Below, one piece after another: positions 42,618 to 49,912 of a stretch of 64,000 nucleotides of DNA (position 1 is its first letter; each line of letters starts with the position of its first letter). Source of the stretch: Ruminococcus flavefaciens MA2007 (lineage in GTDB: Bacteria > Bacillota > Clostridia > Oscillospirales > Ruminococcaceae); assembly GCF_000621845.1 (NCBI RefSeq), contig NZ_KK211356.1, positions 2,713 to 66,712 on the forward strand, read 5' to 3'. Position numbers and translations under genes: made by a program. The notes beneath the pieces were generated by a model that did not search any database, was not told the origin of the DNA, and was given only the letters and a program-made list of their open reading frames with translations.

Positions 42618-43608
42618 TGTTTTTCTTTCTTGAAAGCATACCTATGCATATGAGTGTCATACCGCCAAGTACAAGGGGGAGCACAGGCCACCAGAGCTGT
42701 CCTGTCTGGGGGAGTCCCGAGCCGGAAGTTTTTGCAGCTGCTGAGCTTGTCGTGCTCACTGTGGAAGTGGTGACAGAAACCGTTGTGAGCTTAGTGTATT
42801 CTCCGCTGTCAATGATAAGGTCGGGAGTATAGGAGTTTTTGATAAGGAACTGCTTGGAGTTGTAATCCACAAGAACTGAGTATTTTACAGGGATATCGCG
42901 CTCGACTACGCGCCATTCGGCGTCAAGGTCGAGGGTGTTCCAGCGGTGCTGCCAGTTTGAGGCTTCGTCAAGGACTACCGTATCATAGAGCTCGCCGTCC
43001 TTGAACAGGTCAACGGTCACATTTACGGGACGTGCTTCATAGGCGTTGTCATTGTCAGCCCATACCTTTTTTACGGTATAGCTGCTGACCTGTCCTTGAA
43101 GAACTATTACGCTGTATATCTTTGGGAAGGCTTCTTCAGCTGAGCCGTCTTCCTTTATTTCAAAGAGAAGGGGAGTGGCGATATAGGTCAGCGGCTCTTT
43201 TTTGACTCTCTTGGCAACAGCAAGATATAGTCCCTTGTCAAGACCGCTGAATACAGCCGCGCCATTGCTGTCAGTGACGCCCTCCGCGTCGGCTTTTATG
43301 CGGTCGCCTATTATAAAGCTTTCCAGTGCCTGAGCGATCCCGCGGACGTTCTCGGAGGAAAGCTCGTTCATATCAACGGGATATTTTCCGAATTCGCCTG
43401 TGAGGGCAAAATTGCCGCTGCGTCGTTCACCTACTTTGTATATCTTCCAGTTCATGTCTGAGACCTTGACGCTGTCCTGTGCGCATATAAGAGAGACAGA
43501 CGACTTTTCTGCGGCTGAATGGCTGCATGGAACGACAGAGGCGAGAAGCATGACTGTACATAGCATACTCAGCAGAACTGAACATATTCTGTTTTTATTT
43601 TCAGACAT
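42601..43608 (-). CDS. Minor/anchor pilin with Cna_B domain and LPQTG signal
   Basis: 335 residues. Signal peptide (1-~32), an N-terminal pilin domain (~35-165), one Cna_B-type isopeptide domain (~175-265, KKVWADND...RPVNVTVDLFKDG, WNTLDLDAEWRVVE), a Thr/Ser stretch and the sorting signal LPQTG with membrane helix and basic tail (SRKKNNDDEK). Position between the class C sortase and a second sortase suggests the basal pilin linking the shaft to peptidoglycan. Confidence 0.88.
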   Translation of the reverse strand: MSENKNRICSVLLSMLCTVMLLASVVPCSHSAAEKSSVSLICAQDSVKVSDMNWKIYKVGERRSGNFALTGEFGKYPVDMNELSSENVRGIAQALESFIIGDRIKADAEGVTDSNGAAVFSGLDKGLYLAVAKRVKKEPLTYIATPLLFEIKEDGSAEEAFPKIYSVIVLQGQVSSYTVKKVWADNDNAYEARPVNVTVDLFKDGELYDTVVLDEASNWQHRWNTLDLDAEWRVVERDIPVKYSVLVDYNSKQFLIKNSYTPDLIIDSGEYTKLTTVSVTTSTVSTTSSAAAKTSGSGLPQTGQLWWPVLPLVLGGMTLICIGMLSRKKNNDDEK

Positions 43609-43638
43609 CTTATCACCCTGCTAACTGTTTGGTATTTA

Positions 43639-44472
43639 TCATTTTTTTGTTTTTTTCCTTTGGCGTTTGTCGCTGATGAATATCAGCGTGAATGTTATTA
43701 TAAGCAGCGGTACAGCTGCAATAGGAGCTACTATCAGCGGATCTATCCTGAAAGCTTCGTTCTTAACAAATACGCCGATTTTTTTCTCCTCGGTATTTTC
43801 GGTTCGTACTCCTCTGACGAGCAGTCTGTGTGTGTTGATACCGTAGGGAGTACAGGTCAGGAGAGTACAGTAGTCCTTTCCGTCTGCTATGCGGAGATCG
43901 TCGAATTCCTCGGGGAGGACTGTTTTTATCTGATCCACTTCATAGGTGAAGCGGCGGTCAAGTATCGTAATGGTGAATGTATCGCCGATTTCAAGCTCGT
44001 CAAGGTCGGTGAAGAGCTTAGCGCTGGGAAGTCCTCTGTGTCCTGAGAGTACACAGTGAGTTGACTCGCCGCCTACAGGCAGGCTTGTTCCTGTCAGGTG
44101 TCCGACGCCCACCTGAAGGAGTTCCTTGCTGATACCGTGGTATATGGGGAGCTCTACATTTATTCTGTCAATGTCGATATATCCCATTATGCCTGTTCCC
44201 GTGATATCGAGAGTGTCCTTGTAGCCGCTTACAAGAGAGGGCTCAAAGAACGCCGAGGGCGAATCATGGAGCCTTTTGTTGTAATCCTCTGCTTTTTTAA
44301 ACACAGCCTCGATCTCTTCTTCCGATGAAACGCTGAGCTTGTCGTTATATTCTGAGATTACCTTTGAGGCGTGCTTTGAGTTAAGATAATCACTTATTGC
44401 TGGATATAGCAGCACGGACAATCCGACGATAAACATTATGAAAATTGCAATGCTGAAAAAATGTTTTTTCAT
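43639..44472 (-). CDS. Class C (pilin-polymerising) sortase
   Basis: 277 residues, GGAGGATC before ATG. N-terminal helix, DSPSAFF (DPF/W-like lid position, degenerate), sortase core with LSGHRGLPSAKLF (His), TLLTCTPYGINTHRLLVRG (Cys and Arg) and a C-terminal membrane helix (~248-270), all class C traits. It joins pilin subunits by transpeptidation between the LPXTG Thr and a pilin Lys. It lies 66 bases after the major pilin gene. Confidence 0.93.
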   Translation of the reverse strand: MKKHFFSIAIFIMFIVGLSVLLYPAISDYLNSKHASKVISEYNDKLSVSSEEEIEAVFKKAEDYNKRLHDSPSAFFEPSLVSGYKDTLDITGTGIMGYIDIDRINVELPIYHGISKELLQVGVGHLTGTSLPVGGESTHCVLSGHRGLPSAKLFTDLDELEIGDTFTITILDRRFTYEVDQIKTVLPEEFDDLRIADGKDYCTLLTCTPYGINTHRLLVRGVRTENTEEKKIGVFVKNEAFRIDPLIVAPIAAVPLLIITFTLIFISDKRQRKKTKK

Positions 44473-44538
44473 CGGATCCTCCCTGCTGCAATATCTGCGG
44501 CGGCAGAATGACCGCCGCGATACTGCTGATTTAGGAAA

Positions 44539-46272
44539 TTACTTTTCCTTGATATTCATTCTCTTTTTTACAACAAGAAGAATCAGTGCTCCTGCAACCA
44601 GAAGTCCGCCGACTACATAGAATATTGTTGTACCCATGCCGCCTGTGCTCGGAAGAGTTACACCCTTGTTGTTTTCAACTGTGAATTCGTATATGCCTGT
44701 GGGTTTTGTAAGTGCCTCTCCGTCCTTTGTTACTGTCCAGTTAGGACCTTCCAGTGTCGGAGCAGCTGTGATACTGATATTTATCGGGTTAGCAAGCTTA
44801 TTGTAGCCTGAAGGAGCTTCGGTCTCAGTTAGAGTATATGTGCCTGAGCCGAGTCCTGCAAATGTAAGCTTGCCCATGTCATCAGTTATAGCTTCAACAT
44901 ATGAATCCTCTCCGCTTCCGCTGTGCGAAGTTGATTTTTCATCAAGTATGTACTTGGTTTCTGTGCTCACGTATTGAGCAGATGTTTCAGGTGTAGGTGC
45001 TGTCAGTGTGAATGTGCCGTCGTTAAGCTTATAATATGTTCCTGCGGCATCAGCCTTGAAGCTTTCAGCATTTGCGATTATTACCTTGTTGACGCCTGAG
45101 CCCTTTAATTCAAACTTTGCTCCTGCGAGAGCTGAGTTGTCAGCGCCGTCTATCTTGTTGAGCAGGAGGCTTGTGGTATAGGTCTTAGTGTTTGAATCAG
45201 GAGTCTTGCCGGTAACATCTCCGTCACCCGGAGTTGTGCTGGGCTCATTTTCACCCTTGTACTCATGGTTCGGATTGTTGGAATATGTAAGGTTCACCTT
45301 GTTTTCATTGCCCTTTTCGGTTCTGTCGGCTTTATCGGTGAGTTCTGCGGAATAAGTCACCTTTATGGCTTTGCCTGTCTGATCGCCGTAGTTTCTCTTG
45401 AAATCCTTCATTACTATCTGGAATGAATAGCCGTCAGCAGCAGCTCCTGTTTGTACTTCATAGTTAGAGGAGTTTATCGGAGTGGTCATATCGTCGATAT
45501 AGACCTTTACGGTTGAAGGCTTGAAATCAAGTCCGCTGCCCATTGTATCGTTGATAACATAGAAATACTTGTTATAAGCGCTCATGTCAGGGACCTTTGA
45601 ATCAAGCTGGAAATCAACAGAATCTCCGATGCTTGCTGTATTTGCCTCTTTAAGTCCGTCGCTCTCAATTATCTTCTTTGTGATAGCAGGAACGTCTTCC
45701 TTTGCCTCTATTGTAACAGAATCAACTACCTTGAGGATATAATCGGTATATGCACCAAGCTCTGAGTTGTCCAGTGTGCCGTCCTTGTCTTTGATGAAGT
45801 AGTATCCGGGAGCGTTCATTGTAAGCTTGTTGTTGCCGGCTGTACCTGATACTGTTGGTGAGGCGGAAAGATTTGCTGCAACTATGTCTGCAAACTTCTG
45901 GAGCATTTTGGTATCGTCGCTCCACTTGTCTATGACCTCAGCTACCTTTTGTGCGCTGTCGCAGGAAGCGAATGCGCTTGGCGTGCCAAATTCCGATGAT
46001 GCCTTCAATGCATCAAGCAGAGCTGAGCCGTTTACTCCGGAGCCCCATACAACATTTGAAAGAACAGCGTCATCGCCCGTTCCGTGGAGGTCGCCTGCGA
46101 ATACCTGATAAGCCTCATATGTATGTGTGGCTTTATCATTTGAATCATCAGCCTTGTTTATAGTTACTGTGTAGTCTTCTGCATAAGAAGCAGGGATAGC
46201 GGACATTCCGAGTGAAGCAGCTATAGCTGCTGAAAATAAAGCTGCTGATAAGCGTTTAAATGTATTTTTCAT
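44539..46272 (-). CDS. Major pilin with isopeptide domains and LPSTG signal
   Basis: Start 46272 (MKNTFKRLSA) with AAGGTGAT upstream; 577 residues. Signal peptide ending ASYA; N-terminal domain (~30-190); middle isopeptide domain (~195-350, begins VPAITKKI); C-terminal Cna_B/SpaA-like domain (~380-530, LLLNKIDGADNSALAGAKFEL) with an E box YTLTETEAPSGYN; sorting signal LPSTGG, helix and KKRMNIKEK tail. A YPK-type pilin motif is not obvious, so the cross-linking Lys is unassigned (VPAITKK is a candidate). Transcribed just before its class C sortase. Confidence 0.92.
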   Translation of the reverse strand: MKNTFKRLSAALFSAAIAASLGMSAIPASYAEDYTVTINKADDSNDKATHTYEAYQVFAGDLHGTGDDAVLSNVVWGSGVNGSALLDALKASSEFGTPSAFASCDSAQKVAEVIDKWSDDTKMLQKFADIVAANLSASPTVSGTAGNNKLTMNAPGYYFIKDKDGTLDNSELGAYTDYILKVVDSVTIEAKEDVPAITKKIIESDGLKEANTASIGDSVDFQLDSKVPDMSAYNKYFYVINDTMGSGLDFKPSTVKVYIDDMTTPINSSNYEVQTGAAADGYSFQIVMKDFKRNYGDQTGKAIKVTYSAELTDKADRTEKGNENKVNLTYSNNPNHEYKGENEPSTTPGDGDVTGKTPDSNTKTYTTSLLLNKIDGADNSALAGAKFELKGSGVNKVIIANAESFKADAAGTYYKLNDGTFTLTAPTPETSAQYVSTETKYILDEKSTSHSGSGEDSYVEAITDDMGKLTFAGLGSGTYTLTETEAPSGYNKLANPINISITAAPTLEGPNWTVTKDGEALTKPTGIYEFTVENNKGVTLPSTGGMGTTIFYVVGGLLVAGALILLVVKKRMNIKEK

Positions 46273-46322
46273 AATATCACCTTTCATAATAGAATTTTGT
46301 TTGATATGCATTTGAGGAGGTA

Positions 46323-48893
46323 TCATTTATCCTCCTTTCTTTTCCGCAGCAGAAGAGCCGCGAAAGAGAGTATGATAACGGCTGAGCCTGTTATCATATA
46401 TGGAACTACGCCGACACCGCCTGTTGACGGCAGTCTGTAGATCGGAAGCGTTTCCTGAAGCACTTCGTTCAGAGATGCCTTTATTGTAAAGTCAAGACCT
46501 GTGTGTGTCGGGCACTTGTTCAGAGCGTCGATAACGCTTTGATGATCCATTTCAAAATTAACACTGTCAAGGAATATGTTATCTCTGGAAGATATATCAT
46601 CTGATGATGAAGAGATGATATTGCCGCTTGCATTGTATTTAGTTACTGTTTCGGTTTTTGGAACGAGAAGAAGCTGAATATCAAACAGAGCTGTATCCGT
46701 ATTATAGAGCGAGAAGTTTTTGTCATTTCTCAGATAAACGTAATCTCCGTTTTTTATCTTCATAGCATTTGGATTTGCGTTCGGATCTTCACATTTGATA
46801 TAGTTAGAAGTAAGCTCATACTGAGTATCTCCCGGATTTCCGTGGCGGTAATAATCGTCAGTAATGAAAGTTTGTATCGTAGAGCCATTTGAATCAAGTA
46901 TATCACATCTGTTGACATTTGCAACATATGCTTCATATTCAGTAATAGTCTCGATATAGCTTCCGTCGGGGGCAGATACTTTTTTAGTTGCTTTATACGT
47001 TCCGCCTTCTGCTATTTCAATATCTGCATGAGTAAGGTTGACATTTGCGTCTCTGACCTTAATGTATATTGTTTTGTATTCGCCGTCACAGTATATCGCT
47101 ACGCTCTGAACATTATCGCCTGTATTGTCAAATGCTTTCAGAGTTGCATATTTATAGTTCCCATCGGCACTGCTTTCAAGAGTCATCCACTTTGACGTAT
47201 TATTATCCGTCGGGAAATAGAACCATGCATCCTGATTTACTCGAGATATCGGTATCTTTAATCTTATAGTATCTCCTGTTTCGATCACTATCGGATTATT
47301 TTGATTATTATGCTTTCCATATATACTTAAAAAATCATAGTCAATAAGCTTTTCTTCAAGCACTCTGACATAAAATTCCTTTACATCGTTTTGAGAGAAT
47401 TGGTATTTTATGACCACATCGCCTGCTTTGTTGGCTGTATATTTTCTGACCTTTTTGTAGTAGGTATTTCCGTCACTGCCTGTAACAGAAATACTCTGTG
47501 ATTCGTCATAATCACCGGGTATCAGAATATTTTTATATTCGTTTTCACGATTTGTATCATAATAAAACCATTTGTCAGGGAGCATTGAATAGCCTGCGAT
47601 GGTTATCGTATCTCCCTTTTGGATAATATACGGGAAATATGGAGAATTATGAACGTATCCGTTGTCATTCGGCAGCCAGGTAAGCTCCTCCAGCGATTCA
47701 TGGAGCTTGTCTTTTTCGACTTCACCGAGAGCGGTTACTACATATATGGAAAAGCTTTCTGCTTCAAAAACAGCACTGCTTTCAGACACTTCGGCATTTT
47801 TGACTATTTCAGCACCGCCGCTGTCATCAAAATGGAGCAGGTTGAATTCCTTGCCGCTGAGCTTTTGTTCTTCGGGAAGAGCTATCTCAACGTGTACCGC
47901 AGAGCTGTCGGCAGGTTCGAGTTCAATACCGTTAGGAGACATGAATGAGATATCAACGGCAACAGCCTCGATATCATTTGCTCCCAGAGCTTCAGACGCC
48001 TTTTCAAGGGCTTCGTCACGGGGGACGTCTGCGGCGCGCATTTCTGTACCGTCGGGGAATACCCCATGTTCAGCCGAAGCAGTCACCTTTATTCCCGATT
48101 CGCTTTCCGCCGAGAACTTCATATGGGAAATATTACTGCTTTCAGGCGTTTCAACAGGCACATAGCCCATGATATGCTCATCGTCAGGGGAGTATCTGCA
48201 TTCCGAAACAGCTCCGTCTGTCTGTCCCTCTATGGTGGTTATACAGGGCTCGTCGGTATCGGAAATGAACTCGGAAATAATTCCCGAGCGGTCCGCCTTA
48301 CCGTCAAGGTCTGTATCAAGCAGAAGTACATCGCCTCGTTTGGGCGAGCCCTTATTCAAAGGGGAGAGTACTCCTTTTTCACTGAGTTTCAGTGACCATG
48401 CCCAGCAGCCTGAGCCGAACGGGATCTCCGTTTCCTTTACGCCTGCGTAGTGCAGGCAGAAGCAGGTGAACATGGTGTTCCAGTCGCCGTAGGGATTTCC
48501 GAACCATGCGCCGTAGCGGCTGTAATTCTTGTGAGTTGAGCCGTCGTCGCCGATAATATAATTCTGAGCGTTTTCGGTATAGTCCAACTGTGAAGCTGCT
48601 ATAAGAGCGGCATTTTCTGCCATATCGTCCGTAAGCTCAGGAAGTGTCGATTCCCATATCTCACTTGTTTCGCAAAGAGAGCCGTCGGAAGCCGACAGCG
48701 CAGCTGCTAAGCTGCTCTCATTCGGGCTGAGCGTATCATCTGTCAATGCTGTGCCTATACCGCGCAGCTGCCAGAAAACGCCTATGGAAACAAATACAGA
48801 CATGGCGGTTATAAATGAAGCCAGCCGCCGTTTTTGTTTCTTTTCCATGCGAAGCTCGTGAAGATATTTTTTCAAGGAGTTATTCAAATGCAT
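46323..48893 (-). CDS. Pilus tip/adhesin with a CHAP-like domain lacking its catalytic residues, LPSTG-anchored
   Basis: 856 residues. Membrane/signal helix (~23-45); a CHAP-like segment (~115-240). At the usual catalytic Cys position (YGDWCAMF in active relatives, from memory) this protein reads YGDWNTMFTCFCLHYAGV, and the usual HVGIV His position reads DRSGIISEF, so it is probably not an active peptidase. Residues ~255-385 include a repeat with EALEKASEALG and a beta-rich domain; ~400-790 are further beta domains. The C-terminus has LPSTGG, a membrane helix and RKRKEDK. Encoded upstream of the major pilin, the usual place of a tip adhesin. Start at 48893 has AGGGGGG close by; 48848 is an alternative. 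Confidence 0.82.
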   Translation of the reverse strand: MHLNNSLKKYLHELRMEKKQKRRLASFITAMSVFVSIGVFWQLRGIGTALTDDTLSPNESSLAAALSASDGSLCETSEIWESTLPELTDDMAENAALIAASQLDYTENAQNYIIGDDGSTHKNYSRYGAWFGNPYGDWNTMFTCFCLHYAGVKETEIPFGSGCWAWSLKLSEKGVLSPLNKGSPKRGDVLLLDTDLDGKADRSGIISEFISDTDEPCITTIEGQTDGAVSECRYSPDDEHIMGYVPVETPESSNISHMKFSAESESGIKVTASAEHGVFPDGTEMRAADVPRDEALEKASEALGANDIEAVAVDISFMSPNGIELEPADSSAVHVEIALPEEQKLSGKEFNLLHFDDSGGAEIVKNAEVSESSAVFEAESFSIYVVTALGEVEKDKLHESLEELTWLPNDNGYVHNSPYFPYIIQKGDTITIAGYSMLPDKWFYYDTNRENEYKNILIPGDYDESQSISVTGSDGNTYYKKVRKYTANKAGDVVIKYQFSQNDVKEFYVRVLEEKLIDYDFLSIYGKHNNQNNPIVIETGDTIRLKIPISRVNQDAWFYFPTDNNTSKWMTLESSADGNYKYATLKAFDNTGDNVQSVAIYCDGEYKTIYIKVRDANVNLTHADIEIAEGGTYKATKKVSAPDGSYIETITEYEAYVANVNRCDILDSNGSTIQTFITDDYYRHGNPGDTQYELTSNYIKCEDPNANPNAMKIKNGDYVYLRNDKNFSLYNTDTALFDIQLLLVPKTETVTKYNASGNIISSSSDDISSRDNIFLDSVNFEMDHQSVIDALNKCPTHTGLDFTIKASLNEVLQETLPIYRLPSTGGVGVVPYMITGSAVIILSFAALLLRKRKEDK

Positions 48894-48924
48894 CCCCCCT
48901 TTCCTATTTAATATAATTTAATGC

Positions 48925-49560
48925 TTAATCAGCCGACCATATCCTTAAAAGATATCTGCCGACCATCTGGTCGTAATCTACACAGCCGACAGCAGTGCTT
49001 CGGCTGTCAACGGAGGTCTCACGCTGATCTCCCATGACAAAAAGCTTCCCTTCGGGAACGGTATAGGGAAGATCTATATCACATTCGCCGAGAGCCTTAT
49101 TGGTAACATAAGGCTCGTCAAGAAGCTCTCCGTTAAGATACACATTTCCTTTTTCGTCAATATCGATATTGTCACCGGGAAGCCCTATTACACGTTTGAG
49201 CAGAAGCTTGTTCTGCCACGAAACACAGCATAGCTCGCCTGTACAAAAGCGCTTTGTTTTTACAAGGAGTATAATATCTCCATTGTTCAGTGTGGGCATC
49301 ATGCTGTCTCCCGAAACCTGTATAACAGGCAGGAAAAGCATGGATATCAGTACTGCTATAGCAGCTGCCACAAGGAGCGCGGAAACAGTGCTTTTTAATA
49401 TTCGTCGGAATTTTGCCTTGTTATCAAGCTTTGTCCGTTCTGCTGCGACCTGTTCGACAGGCGGCAGCTCCGAATTATTTTCATCTTCGGTATTCATCAT
49501 AGTATAAACGAGGTCAACAAGCTCCCGTTTATTCAGGTCTCCAAATTCCTTTTTTGACAT
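48925..49560 (-). CDS. Pilus-operon signal peptidase I (SipA/LepB-like)
   Basis: 211 residues. Cytoplasmic N-terminal ~55 residues with an extended acidic segment, one membrane helix (~57-80), then the S26 core: nucleophile Ser in QVSGDSMMPTL, general-base Lys in LLLKRVIGLPGD, and MGDQRETSVDSRS (the usual GDN box reads GDQ). Family members process secreted preproteins; in pilus clusters SipA-like homologues sometimes act as chaperones of pilin assembly. First gene of the six-gene pilus operon, with a clear promoter upstream. Confidence 0.92.
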   Translation of the reverse strand: MSKKEFGDLNKRELVDLVYTMMNTEDENNSELPPVEQVAAERTKLDNKAKFRRILKSTVSALLVAAAIAVLISMLFLPVIQVSGDSMMPTLNNGDIILLVKTKRFCTGELCCVSWQNKLLLKRVIGLPGDNIDIDEKGNVYLNGELLDEPYVTNKALGECDIDLPYTVPEGKLFVMGDQRETSVDSRSTAVGCVDYDQMVGRYLLRIWSAD

Positions 49561-49604
49561 TTCTTTATCCCGCCTTTGTCAAAAATGAATTACAATATGT
49601 AGTA

Positions 49605-49633
49605 ATTATAGCACACGTTCATATTTTTATCAA
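49605..49633 (-). promoter_or_regulatory. Promoter of the pilus operon
   Basis: Minus strand TTGATA (49628-49633), 17 bases, TATAAT (49605-49610), about 45 bases before the start at 49560. Confidence 0.7.
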
Positions 49634-49912
49634 TAAAATGAGAATAAAAAAACCAACAAAAATTAATGCTTTGATTTGTTGATTTTTTGCAGAGAGACAA
49701 TGAATTCCCTGTAAAATGGAAATTATATTGCAGAAAGACGAAAAAACACGGCTGTAGGTGAAAAATTTGCAGCTTTTGCGGACGAAAATGAAGTTTTTTT
49801 ATTTGGATTAAACATTTTCATCAAATTTTAAGAGTATTTTAAGAATGATTGGTTATGATTTATGCACATATATTTATATTGTTTTTTTATAATTTATAGG
49901 AGGATGATAAAA
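49634..49912. other. AT-rich divergent region between pilus operon and dockerin-CotH gene
   Basis: No gene is seen. The promoter of the plus-strand gene at 49913 should lie here; TATGAT near 49855 is a candidate -10 but lacks a good -35. Confidence 0.45.
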
